DNA from: an uncultured Clostridia bacterium
Lineage (GTDB): Bacteria > Bacillota > Clostridia > Oscillospirales > Butyricicoccaceae
NCBI GenBank assembly: GCA_910589115.1
Contig: CAJUSB010000028.1
Location: 19,777-31,562 of the forward strand
DNA: 11,786 bases
Reading direction: 5' to 3'
Below, one piece after another: positions 1 through 6,561 of this stretch (position 1 is the stretch's first letter; each line of letters begins with the position of its first letter). The position numbers were made by a program, and so were the translations under genes. The notes under the pieces are model-generated. The model was not told the DNA's origin. It saw only the letters and a program-made list of their open reading frames with translations, and searched no databases.

Positions 1-146
1 GCAAAGGCGCAGGAGTCCAGAGGGCAGCGCCCTTTGGTGCCCGCCGCAAAGGCGCGGGAGTCCAGAGGGCAGCGCCCTTTGGTGCCCGCCGCAAAGGCGC
101 GGGAGTCCAGAGGGCAGCGCCCTTTGGTGCCCGCCGCAAAGGCGCG
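1..146. repeat. 45-bp tandem repeat, three full units plus a partial
   Basis: Three head-to-tail units of 45 bp occupy 1-45, 46-90 and 91-135, followed by 11 bp of a fourth. Units 2 and 3 are identical and unit 1 differs from them by one base at position 11. Each unit holds one imperfect hairpin, CCAGAGGGC / GCCCTTTGG with loop AGC (17-37 in unit 1, one G-T pair). A small hairpin CGCC-GCAAA-GGCG spans each unit junction (42-54). The first base of the window falls inside that small hairpin, so the array continues to the left. The period is a multiple of three and the frame leading into sdaAB stays open, but this is unlikely to be translated. The unit corresponds to the last two modules of the dispersed repeat at 2847-3006, 4430-4591 and 10216-10363. 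There are no unique spacers, so it is not a CRISPR array. Confidence 0.95.
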
Positions 147-192
147 TATCCCTTGCCGCGCCCCCAAAATTAAAGTAAAGGAAGAAAGCCCC

Positions 193-897
193 ATGGATTT
201 GAGCATTTTTGAGGTCGTTGGGCCAATCATGATTGGCCCGTCGAGTTCTCACACCGCCGGTGCCGCCGCACTTTCCCGCATCGGACGTGAGATTATTGGT
301 GAGCCATTCAGCCACGTTTCCTTTGGCCTGCACGGTTCCTTTGCCGATACCGGCGCAGGCCACGGCACAGACCGCGCCCTCGTCGCCGGTGCCCTCGGTA
401 TGCGCCCCGATGACGAACGCCTGAGAGATTCTTTCCGCCTCGCAAAGGAAACCGGTATGACCTACGACTTCCATCGCGTCGAGCTGGATAACGTCCACGA
501 AAATACCGTGCAAATGGTCTTTACACTGCTTTCAGGCCGGAAACGCGAGATTATTGGTTCCTCAATCGGTGGCGCACGCATCGTCATTACCCGCATCGAT
601 GGCTATGAAACTGCGCTGACCGCACAGACCAACACGATTATGGTCGAGCACCACGATGTGCCCGGCGTCGTCAGCGGTATTACCCGCGCCCTCGCTTTCA
701 ACGGTATCAATATCGCAAATATGCAGCTCGCACGCAAATCACGCGGGGATATGGCCTTTACCATTATCGAAGTGGATCAAAATATTGATGATATGATACT
801 TCACGACATTGATTGGGTCAACGGCGTCAAGCGCGTGCAGGTCATTGGCACAGTAGAAAGTCTTGCGGATGTAATGGAGGGATTGTACGATGTATAA
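193..897 (+). CDS. sdaAB: L-serine dehydratase, iron-sulfur dependent, beta subunit
   Basis: This is the beta subunit (234 aa) of the two-subunit L-serine ammonia-lyase, which with SdaAA converts L-serine to pyruvate and ammonia in the cytoplasm. The N-terminal half carries the family signature GPSSSHTAGA (residues about 16-25). The C-terminal part (about 150-225) is an ACT domain, with VPGVVSGITRALAFNGINIA visible; ACT domains commonly bind amino acids as regulators. I chose the ATG at 193 because AAGGAAG lies 8 nt upstream and the protein then begins MDLSIFEVVG, typical of the family. An in-frame ATG at 34 would add 53 residues translated from the tandem repeat and is rejected. The gene overlaps sdaAA by 8 bp. 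No promoter is visible between the repeat and the start, so transcription probably enters from the left. Confidence 0.95.
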   Translation: MDLSIFEVVGPIMIGPSSSHTAGAAALSRIGREIIGEPFSHVSFGLHGSFADTGAGHGTDRALVAGALGMRPDDERLRDSFRLAKETGMTYDFHRVELDNVHENTVQMVFTLLSGRKREIIGSSIGGARIVITRIDGYETALTAQTNTIMVEHHDVPGVVSGITRALAFNGINIANMQLARKSRGDMAFTIIEVDQNIDDMILHDIDWVNGVKRVQVIGTVESLADVMEGLYDV

Positions 898-1771
898 GGA
901 TTTTGCAAGCCTCCTTTCCGAGGCAGCAGAGGCAAAGGTGCCGCTTTGGCGCATTATCGCAGCAGAAGAAATGCGCCTGTCCGAAATCGGGGAACATGAA
1001 CTGCTGATGCGTTTGGATAACCGCCTTTCCGTCATGGAACAGTCGGCCAACCGCGCGCTGGAAGCCCCTCTTGAAACGGTCGGCGGCCTTATCTCCGGTG
1101 TCGCAAGCCGTCACGCAAGATACGCCGAGGGCCGCAGCGGTTTGGCTGGACGCCTTGCAAACCGTGTTATGGCGTTTGCCCTTTCGTCTTCGGAGGTGAA
1201 TGCCGCAATGGGCTGTATCTGTGCAGCCCCGACTGCCGGTGCGTGCGGTATCCTGCCCGCCGTCCTTTTCGGCCTGCGGGAAGAGTACGACCTGTCACGC
1301 GGTGAACTCCAGCTCGCACTGCTGACCGCGTCAGGCGTGGGTGCAGTCATTACCAAAAATGCAACCGTTTCCGGTGCCGAAGGCGGCTGTCAGGCCGAGT
1401 GCGGCGTTGCTGCTGCAATGGCGGCTTCCGCTGCCGTTTTCCTTGTCAACGGTACAAATGAAGCAAGTATCCATGCGGCAGCGTTTGCGCTGATGAATTC
1501 CATGGGCTTGGTTTGCGACCCGATCGCCGGGCTTGTGCAGGTGCCCTGCGCCCAGCGTAATGCATCCCAGGCAGTTAATGCGCTGGTTTCTGCTGACCTT
1601 GCACTGGCCGGTATGCGCTCCATTATCCCGCCGGATGAGGTCGTTGATGCAATGCTTCGTGTCGGCCATATGCTGCCTGATGCACTCAAGGAAACCGCTC
1701 AAGGTGGCATTGCCGCAACTCCGACCGGCAAACGCATTGCCAAGGAGCTTTTCCCGGAGGATAACAAATGA
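890..1771 (+). CDS. sdaAA: L-serine dehydratase, iron-sulfur dependent, alpha subunit
   Basis: This is the catalytic alpha subunit (293 aa), which carries an oxygen-labile [4Fe-4S] cluster. The family blocks GCICAAPTAGACG (108-120), GGCQAECG (165-172) and CDPIAGLVQVPC (209-220) are all present. Cys167, Cys209 and Cys220 are spaced by 42 and 11 residues, the spacing I recall for cluster ligands in bacterial L-serine dehydratases, so the enzyme should be active. GGAGGG (876-881) precedes the ATG, which lies inside the end of sdaAB, indicating coupled translation and a fixed subunit ratio. The stop overlaps the lplA start (ATGA). The full-length alpha plus beta arrangement matches the Bacillus/Clostridia type rather than the fused enterobacterial SdaA. 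Oxygen sensitivity of the cluster agrees with an anaerobic host. Confidence 0.96.
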   Translation: MYKDFASLLSEAAEAKVPLWRIIAAEEMRLSEIGEHELLMRLDNRLSVMEQSANRALEAPLETVGGLISGVASRHARYAEGRSGLAGRLANRVMAFALSSSEVNAAMGCICAAPTAGACGILPAVLFGLREEYDLSRGELQLALLTASGVGAVITKNATVSGAEGGCQAECGVAAAMAASAAVFLVNGTNEASIHAAAFALMNSMGLVCDPIAGLVQVPCAQRNASQAVNALVSADLALAGMRSIIPPDEVVDAMLRVGHMLPDALKETAQGGIAATPTGKRIAKELFPEDNK

Positions 1772-2793
1772 CGCTCCCCGTTCCGCTGTGGCTGCACACC
1801 GCATGTACCGATCCCTACCGCAATCTCGCCCGTGAGGAGCTGCTGCTGGAGGCAGTGCAGCCCGGGGAATTGATCCTGTATCTGTGGCGGAACTGCCACA
1901 CGGTCGTAATTGGGCGCAATCAGGATTCCCAGAGGGAGTGCGACATTGCGGCGCTTGAGGCCTGCGGAGGACGGCTTGCGCGGCGGCTTTCCGGCGGCGG
2001 GGCCGTTTATCATGATCTCGGCAACCTGAATTTTACCTTTCTTGCCACGCAGGAGTGTTACGACGTTTCGCGGCAGCTTTCGGTTATTACCGAGGCCTGC
2101 CGCCTGCTGGGGATCCAAACCGAGGTTTCCGGGCGCAATGACCTGACGGCTGGCGGACGGAAATTTTCCGGTAATGCGTTTTATGCGTCCGGCGGGCGCT
2201 GCTACCATCACGGCACGCTGCTGCTGCATACCGACATCTCAAAAATGGGCCGCTTTCTGCATGTATCGCGGGATAAACTTGCGCGTAAAGGTGTGCCTTC
2301 GGTTCATGCACGGGTGACCAATTTGTGTGCGTTTTGTCCGGGGCTGACGGTCGGACAAATGTCTGATATGCTGATAGAAGCGCTCGGAACAGTATACGGA
2401 GCAGCAGCGCAGCCTTTCCCCGAAGGGCGGCTGGATGAGGACGCTGTTAAAGGGCGGGCCTCCTTTTACGCTTCTGACAGTTGGAGGTTTGGACGGAAAC
2501 GGCCCACAGGGCTGCATTTTTCCACCCGGTTCGAGTGGGGAGATTTTCAGTTATACGCCCGTCTGTGTGAAGGGTGTCTGCGTGATGTACATATTTTTTC
2601 TGATGCAATGGACAGTGATTATATCAGCCGTTTGCCGCAAGCACTTGAAAATATACCGTTTTCTGCTTCTGAAATGGCCAGGGCTATACGCAGAGCCGGA
2701 CAGGGCGGCAATGAGGAAATATCATTATCGATAGCCGGATGGCTGATGGAGGAATTGTGTGCGGAGACGGCAGGAGCAATACCAAAGCGCTAA
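1768..2793 (+). CDS. lplA: Lipoate--protein ligase A
   Basis: This 341-aa ligase activates free lipoate with ATP and attaches it to a lysine of lipoyl-domain proteins such as GcvH or E2 subunits. Visible motifs are RRLSGGGAVYHD (72-83), GRNDLTAGGRKFSGNA (122-137, with Lys132 in the position of the lipoyl-AMP-binding lysine) and HHGTLLL (147-153). The length, with a C-terminal accessory domain from about residue 250, is close to E. coli LplA (338 aa), so it should carry out both half-reactions alone. The start overlaps the sdaAA stop by 4 bp (ATGA), so it belongs to the same operon. The link to serine dehydratase is informative: lipoate is needed by glycine cleavage, which feeds serine metabolism, and dihydrolipoyl dehydrogenase follows. 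No lipoylated substrate protein is encoded inside the window. Confidence 0.95.
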   Translation: MTLPVPLWLHTACTDPYRNLAREELLLEAVQPGELILYLWRNCHTVVIGRNQDSQRECDIAALEACGGRLARRLSGGGAVYHDLGNLNFTFLATQECYDVSRQLSVITEACRLLGIQTEVSGRNDLTAGGRKFSGNAFYASGGRCYHHGTLLLHTDISKMGRFLHVSRDKLARKGVPSVHARVTNLCAFCPGLTVGQMSDMLIEALGTVYGAAAQPFPEGRLDEDAVKGRASFYASDSWRFGRKRPTGLHFSTRFEWGDFQLYARLCEGCLRDVHIFSDAMDSDYISRLPQALENIPFSASEMARAIRRAGQGGNEEISLSIAGWLMEELCAETAGAIPKR

Positions 2794-2814
2794 TTTTAGT
2801 GCAGAAATATTTTT
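2787..2814 (+). terminator. Weak terminator-like hairpin at the lplA stop
   Basis: GCGCTA and TAGTGC (one G-T pair) form a 6-bp stem with loop ATTT that includes the lplA stop codon. A short interrupted T run follows at 2810-2814. The stem is short and the T tract imperfect, so at best it attenuates transcription into lpdA. Confidence 0.3.
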
Positions 2815-2846
2815 ATCATCCTGTCTGTGAAAAAGTAAGCCGCAGC

Positions 2847-3006
2847 TGCCCACCCCGCCCGCCGACCTTTTGGCGGGCGGGGCAGTACATACATACAGCA
2901 ATAACTGCACCCGTCCCCGCCGCAGCGGTGGAAAAGCTTTTACTCAATTTTTTCTCGAAAAAATTGCGGGTGCAGGGCGGCGCCCTGCCGCTGCCCGCGT
3001 AGGGCA
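2847..3006 (+). repeat. Modular GC-rich hairpin repeat, copy B
   Basis: This fills most of the lplA-lpdA gap. Module 1 (2853-2882) is an 11-bp perfect stem, CCCCGCCCGCC / GGCGGGCGGGG, with loop GACCTTTT. Module 2 (2915-2928) is CCCCGCCGCAGCGG. Module 3 (2972-2988) is GCAGGGC-GGC-GCCCTGC. Module 4 (2992-3006) is TGCCC-GCGTA-GGGCA. The same modules occur in the same order at 10216-10363 and, inverted, at 4430-4591. Between modules 2 and 3 this copy alone carries AT-rich palindromes: AAAAGCTTTT (2932-2941), and a 9-bp stem CAATTTTTT / AAAAAATTG with loop CTCG (2945-2966), which could pause or end transcription. No gene is seen here. Its effect on lpdA expression is unknown. Confidence 0.85.
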
Positions 3007-3051
3007 CCTATGGAAAACTTGAGCATTCACGAATATGGGGGGAGGAGCAGC

Positions 3052-4419
3052 ATGGATTTTGATCTCATTATTATAGGGGCTGGGCCGGGCGGCTATGTTG
3101 CAGCCGAACGTTCGGCGGAACTCGGATTAAAGACTGCCGTTGTTGAGAAGGGGCAGCTGGGCGGAACCTGTCTGAATCGGGGCTGTATGCCTACAAAGGC
3201 GCTGCTGCACGCTGCGAAGCAGCTTTCGCATATGCGCAGCGCGGGAGCGCTTGGGTTGATTGCAGATGGCGTAGATTACGATTTTAATGCCGTACAGCGC
3301 TGCAAAAATGTGGCAGTCGATCAGCTGCGGGAAGGTATTGCGCAGGGTTTTAAGCTGAAAAAGGTTACGCACCTTGTTGGGACGGCGCAAATTACAGCGC
3401 CAAACACGGTTTCTGTTGACGGCGAAGCCATTACCGCCGCAAATATCCTGATTGCGACCGGTTCGGCGCCAGTACGCCCGCCGATTCCCGGACTGGATCT
3501 GCCAGGCGTTGTAACCAGTGACGAGCTGCTGTCGCCGGAGGGGCGTGACTTCCGTCAGCTGGTGATTATTGGCGGCGGTGTCATCGGCATGGAGTTTGCG
3601 GCAATTTACCGTGCGCTTGGCCGCGCCGTGACTGTGATTGAAGCAGCGCCCCGGCTGCTGCCTGCAATGGATCGTGAGATTTCGCAGTCACTTGCCATGC
3701 TGCTGAAAAAGCAGGGAATTGAAATTGCATTAAACGCAAGGGTCGAGCGGATTGTGGATGCAGAGGACGGCCTTGCGGTGATTTACACGGACAAAAAGGG
3801 GGAAGAATGCTGCGCCGAAGCAGATGGTGTGCTGGCAGCAGTCGGCCGCCGGGCATATTTTGACGGGCTGTTTGCCGATGGCCTTTGCCCGGAGACAGCG
3901 CATGGCGCACTGGTTTGCAGCCAGCATTTTGAAACATCGATCAAGGGGATCTTTGCAGTTGGCGATGTGATTGCAGGTTCGGTCCAGCTTGCACACGCGG
4001 CCAGCGCACAGGGGATATCGGTTGTGCACCGGCTGGCCGGGAGGCCGATTACGACCAACTTGAACTATGTACCCAGCTGTGTTTATGTTGATCCCGAGAT
4101 TGCCTCTGTTGGGATGACCGAAGCGCAGGCAAAGGCGGCGGGCATTCCGGTGCTGGTGGGCAAAACCCCAACCCTTGCCAACGGAAAATCGTTAATTGAG
4201 CACTGTGAACGCGGTTTTATCAAGCTGGTATTCCGCGCGGAGGACGAAGTGCTGATCGGCGCACAGCTGATGTGTGCCCGCGCAACGGATTTAATTGCCG
4301 CGCCCGCACTTGCGATCGTGAACGGGTTAACGCGGCGGCAATTTTTACAAGTAATACTGCCGCATCCCACCTTCAGCGAAAGCCTCACAAAAGCGGCCGA
4401 AGAAGTGCGGGCAAAATAG
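3052..4419 (+). CDS. lpdA: Dihydrolipoyl dehydrogenase (E3 / L-protein)
   Basis: This FAD enzyme (455 aa) reoxidises dihydrolipoyl groups with NAD+ for the glycine cleavage system or 2-oxoacid dehydrogenases. It has the FAD motif GAGPGG (9-14), the redox disulfide GGTCLNRGCMPTK (Cys40/Cys45), the NAD motif GGGVIG (174-179), the second FAD motif FAVGD (301-305), and the dimerisation-domain catalytic pair in HPTFSES (His438, Glu443). All key residues are intact and the length is usual. The start at 3052 has GGGGGGAGGAG a few bases upstream and gives the normal N-terminus; an in-frame ATG at 3010 would add 14 unrelated residues and lacks a good ribosome site. No promoter is obvious in the gap after lplA, so read-through is likely despite the intervening hairpins. 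Other disulfide reductases of the same fold (such as mercuric reductase) fit less well. Confidence 0.93.
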   Translation: MDFDLIIIGAGPGGYVAAERSAELGLKTAVVEKGQLGGTCLNRGCMPTKALLHAAKQLSHMRSAGALGLIADGVDYDFNAVQRCKNVAVDQLREGIAQGFKLKKVTHLVGTAQITAPNTVSVDGEAITAANILIATGSAPVRPPIPGLDLPGVVTSDELLSPEGRDFRQLVIIGGGVIGMEFAAIYRALGRAVTVIEAAPRLLPAMDREISQSLAMLLKKQGIEIALNARVERIVDAEDGLAVIYTDKKGEECCAEADGVLAAVGRRAYFDGLFADGLCPETAHGALVCSQHFETSIKGIFAVGDVIAGSVQLAHAASAQGISVVHRLAGRPITTNLNYVPSCVYVDPEIASVGMTEAQAKAAGIPVLVGKTPTLANGKSLIEHCERGFIKLVFRAEDEVLIGAQLMCARATDLIAAPALAIVNGLTRRQFLQVILPHPTFSESLTKAAEEVRAK

Positions 4420-4429
4420 GAAATGCCCG

Positions 4430-4591
4430 CTCCCCTCGCCGGGGAGGCCGCCTACGCGGCGCGCGCCAGAGGGCTTTGCCCTCTGGACACCCACGCCCCT
4501 CCGGGGCTCCTCCGCTGCGGCGGCGGGGCGGGGCTCCCGGCTCCCCCCGCTGCGCTGCTGACCGGCCCGCCAGAACGACAGCGGGCCGGTC
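4430..4591 (-). repeat. Modular GC-rich hairpin repeat, copy C (inverted)
   Basis: Read on the minus strand this copy has the same module order as copy B. Module 1 (4591-4560) is an 11-bp perfect stem, GACCGGCCCGC / GCGGGCCGGTC, with a 10-nt loop. Module 2 (4528-4512) ends in GCCGCAGCGG. Module 3 (4486-4466) is a perfect 9-bp stem, CCAGAGGGC / GCCCTCTGG, with a 3-nt loop. Module 4 (4461-4449) is CGCC-GCGTA-GGCG. A second 5-nt-loop hairpin, CTCCCC / GGGGAG (4446-4430), follows. An extra hairpin GCCCC-TCC-GGGGC (4495-4507) sits between modules 2 and 3. The copy lies 10 nt after the lpdA stop. No plausible gene is seen in the 405 bases between lpdA and the SLH gene; small ORFs here run through the repeat or lack a usable start. 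Confidence 0.85.
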
Positions 4592-4624
4592 GGGTTCCTG
4601 CGGTATTTTATCTATACATATCTG

Positions 4625-4659
4625 CCGCTGGTATTTTGTGAAATACCGGTGGTTTTTTT
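4625..4659 (+). terminator. Rho-independent terminator of the sda-lpl-lpd operon
   Basis: CCGCTGGTATTT and AAATACCGGTGG form a 12-bp stem (two G-T pairs) with loop TGTG, followed directly by seven T residues (4653-4659). It lies downstream of lpdA and repeat copy C and just before the SLH-gene promoter, so it is the natural end of the upstream operon. Confidence 0.85.
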
Positions 4660-4669
4660 ATGAGAAGTA

Positions 4670-4678
4670 TGTTATACT
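4670..4678 (+). promoter_or_regulatory. Extended -10 promoter for the SLH-domain gene
   Basis: TGTTATACT is an extended -10 element (TGn plus TATACT) starting 11 nt after the terminator T run. The hexamer 17 bp upstream (TGGTTT, 4650-4655) is a poor -35, which extended -10 promoters tolerate. The implied leader is about 140 nt. A 28-codon ORF (4702-4788) in this leader has no convincing ribosome site and is not called. Confidence 0.5.
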
Positions 4679-4824
4679 TTAGGAGGAAATGGGGCAGCGG
4701 CATGGAAAAGTACGCCCTTTTTATCCGGCAGGGGAGGGGTACTTGGCTGCGGCTTCAACAGCATATTTTTCGGCAAAAAATGATTTAATTCAAATTTTGA
4801 CACAAAAGGAAGGCGGACAAAAAG

Positions 4825-5793
4825 ATGTTGAATTTCGATGCAGGCAAGTTGGCAAGAGGCGCAATGAAGGAGCTGCAAAAGGCAGAAAAGCTCGGTGGCA
4901 GCGTTGGAGAAGTTGCAAAGAATGTTGCGCAGGGTGTGAAAACAGTAGAAGCATTGTCTGATTTATCGGAAAAGATTCCGGAGCCAGCGGTTGAAATGCT
5001 GCGCAAGCTGATCGCAGAGGCAATGAAGCTGGCAGGCGCATCCCAGGGCAGGAATGAGGCTCTTAATGACTGCATAAAGAAAGCGCAGGTACTTTTGGAC
5101 GGCGGCGATTTTTCCATGGAATCGGTTACCAAACTGACTGCCGAACTGCGCTCCTTCATGAAGGACGCACCGGAAGAGACCAACGGCGGACAGGAAACGG
5201 TTTCTCGGGCTGCGGTTAAGGAAAGCACTGCGGCGGCGCAATCGGCACCGGCACCGGCGCGTGCACAGGCTGCTGAAGTGCAGTTTTCCGATGTGGAATC
5301 GGGCGCGTATTATTATGATGCTGTGCAGTGGGCGGTGCAGGAAGGGATTGCTTCCGGGACTTCGGATACCACATTCAGCCCTGACCAAAACTGCACCCGT
5401 GCGCAAACGATTTCTTTCCTGTGGCGTGCGGCAGGGTCTCCCGCGCCCAAGGGTCAGAATAACCCCTTTACGGATGTGGCAGAAGGTGTATATTATTACA
5501 ATGCTGTGCTGTGGGCTGCGGAGAATGGGATTGTTTCCGGAACCGCTTTCCAGCCAGATACGGCAGTGACCAGAGCACAGTTGTCTACGTTCCTCTACCG
5601 GAATGCCGGTTCGCCTGCGGTGAAGGGCGGCAGTGCCTTTGATGATGTTCCGAGTGATGCTTATTTTAGCCAGGCTGTTGCATGGGTTGCCGAGCAGGGG
5701 ATTACCTCAGGGACAGGGGAACGCACCTTTAGCCCGGATACTGTTTGCACAAGAGGACAGATTGTCACGTTTTTGTACCGCGCTAAGAAATAA
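4825..5793 (+). CDS. Protein with three C-terminal SLH domains and no signal peptide
   Basis: This 322-aa protein has two parts. Residues 1-115 are predicted mostly helical and charged, with no family I recognise. A low-complexity Ala/Pro/Ser-rich linker (about 128-152) follows. Residues 154-204, 215-262 and 272-322 are three S-layer homology domains, each opening with F(S/T/D)DV and holding an (A/Q)WA-like helix, G(I/T)xSGT and TR(A/G)Q. SLH domains normally anchor exported proteins to pyruvylated secondary cell-wall polymer. Here the N-terminus (MLNFDAGKLARG) has no hydrophobic signal segment, and an in-frame TGA at 4798 rules out a longer start. The ATG at 4825 has AGGAAGG 11 nt upstream. 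It appears monocistronic, with its own promoter and terminator. The protein may use an unusual export route or act inside the cell. The SLH assignment is firm; the role is unknown. Confidence 0.88.
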   Translation: MLNFDAGKLARGAMKELQKAEKLGGSVGEVAKNVAQGVKTVEALSDLSEKIPEPAVEMLRKLIAEAMKLAGASQGRNEALNDCIKKAQVLLDGGDFSMESVTKLTAELRSFMKDAPEETNGGQETVSRAAVKESTAAAQSAPAPARAQAAEVQFSDVESGAYYYDAVQWAVQEGIASGTSDTTFSPDQNCTRAQTISFLWRAAGSPAPKGQNNPFTDVAEGVYYYNAVLWAAENGIVSGTAFQPDTAVTRAQLSTFLYRNAGSPAVKGGSAFDDVPSDAYFSQAVAWVAEQGITSGTGERTFSPDTVCTRGQIVTFLYRAKK

Positions 5794-5825
5794 AGGATTT
5801 ATAAAATTTATCATAATGAAACAAG

Positions 5826-5851
5826 CGGAGGCTGCGATTTGGCAGCCTCCG
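5826..5851. terminator. Hairpin terminator between convergent genes
   Basis: CGGAGGCTGC and GCAGCCTCCG form a perfect 10-bp stem with loop GATTTG, 33 nt after the SLH-gene stop. On the plus strand it is followed by a weak T-containing run (TCTGTGTAT). On the minus strand it is followed by CTTGTTTCATT. It probably serves both the SLH gene and the opposing desulfoferrodoxin gene. Confidence 0.6.
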
Positions 5852-5907
5852 TCTGTGTATATGGTATTGGTTTCTGATGCAGGGAAGTGATTCAGTGACC
5901 CTTTTTG

Positions 5908-5922
5908 CCCCAAGATTTGGGG
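5908..5922 (-). terminator. Short hairpin downstream of desulfoferrodoxin
   Basis: CCCCAA-GAT-TTGGGG is a perfect 6-bp stem, with an outer CCCT/AGGG pairing possible across 5899-5930. It lies 44 nt beyond the desulfoferrodoxin stop. There is no good T tract on the minus strand, so it is only a possible terminator or 3'-end stabiliser. Confidence 0.3.
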
Positions 5923-5965
5923 ATTCAGGGAAAGGGAGGCGCTAAGAACTGTGGTATGCACGTTG

Positions 5966-6340
5966 TTAGGCTTTCCAAAGTCCATGCAGGTTGCAGTATG
6001 CGTACACGGCCTCGACCTCATCACCCTCGCAAAGTGCAAAACAGACCGTCGGCTGATCGCCCGGATGCAGCAGCTTGCGCTGGTTGCCCTGTTTGGTTTG
6101 CAGGGAGACCCACTCGATAAAATGTTCGGGCAGCATGGGATGGTCAACCGAGCCGATCCGTACCGTTACGATATTTCCCTCGACCTGATATACCGGGATA
6201 TGTTTTTCAGCAGCAGCGTCTGTCGTGCCGGGGATGATTTCAGTCATTTTCTGGCCGCAGCACATTACCGGTACACCCGCATCCTTCACCTTGGCAATGA
6301 TATTGCCGCAATGCTCGCAAATGTAAAATTTCTGTTCCAT
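5966..6340 (-). CDS. dfx: Desulfoferrodoxin (superoxide reductase)
   Basis: This small cytoplasmic iron protein (124 aa) reduces superoxide to hydrogen peroxide without releasing oxygen, a typical anaerobe defence. Both metal sites are complete. The desulforedoxin-type Fe(Cys)4 centre is formed by Cys8, Cys11, Cys27 and Cys28 (CEHC and CCG). The catalytic Fe(His)4Cys centre is formed by His47, His67, His73, Cys116 and His119 within EKHIP, DHPM, EHFIEW and CNLHGLW, with Glu45-Lys46 next to the iron. Length and spacing match two-domain (class I) desulfoferrodoxins. The ATG at 6340 has AGGAGG about 9 nt upstream. It has its own sigma-A promoter about 80 nt upstream, so it can be expressed independently of the yolD-polymerase pair on the same strand. 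No PerR-type palindrome was recognised near that promoter. Confidence 0.96.
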   Translation of the reverse strand: MEQKFYICEHCGNIIAKVKDAGVPVMCCGQKMTEIIPGTTDAAAEKHIPVYQVEGNIVTVRIGSVDHPMLPEHFIEWVSLQTKQGNQRKLLHPGDQPTVCFALCEGDEVEAVYAYCNLHGLWKA

Positions 6341-6419
6341 TTTGATGTTCCTCCTGATAATCTGTCAAATTGCGTTCCTGTCATTGCTGCCGCGCCGGTG
6401 TTCGGCCTGCGGCAATTAC

Positions 6420-6448
6420 AGCATATCCGATTTGGAAGAATAAGTCAA
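6420..6448 (-). promoter_or_regulatory. Sigma-A promoter of the desulfoferrodoxin gene
   Basis: On the minus strand TTGACT (6448-6443), a 17-bp spacer and TATGCT (6425-6420) give a near-consensus promoter. Transcription should start near 6413, leaving a leader of roughly 70 nt. No rho-independent terminator for yolD is apparent between 6562 and this promoter. Confidence 0.75.
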
Positions 6449-6561
6449 GCCTTTTTGACGCAGATAACCGCCAGAGTGCAGGCCGTTTTATTCATGAATG
6501 CGCTTGTTTGGGGGTTTGTTTCGGTTTGTCAGGTGCTTTTTCTCTGTGTTATCACCCGGTT

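Noticed and set aside
1..146. CRISPR-like array
   Set aside because: The whole 45-bp period is conserved with no variable spacers; it is a simple tandem repeat derived from an intergenic element.
34..192. N-terminal extension of SdaAB from an upstream ATG
   Set aside because: The extra 53 residues are the translated tandem repeat, unlike any SdaAB; the ATG at 193 has a ribosome site and the family N-terminus.
4423..4682. ORFs running through repeat copy C
   Set aside because: They are open only because the repeat is GC-rich; no ribosome site and no recognisable protein features.
4689..4961. 90-codon ORF before and overlapping the SLH gene
   Set aside because: Its ATG lies only 2 nt from AGGAGG, its second half is an out-of-frame reading of the SLH gene, and the composition is not protein-like.
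6449..6561. PerR or Fur box controlling desulfoferrodoxin
   Set aside because: No palindrome matching those consensus sites was seen; ATTCATGAAT near 6490 is a short palindrome without further support.
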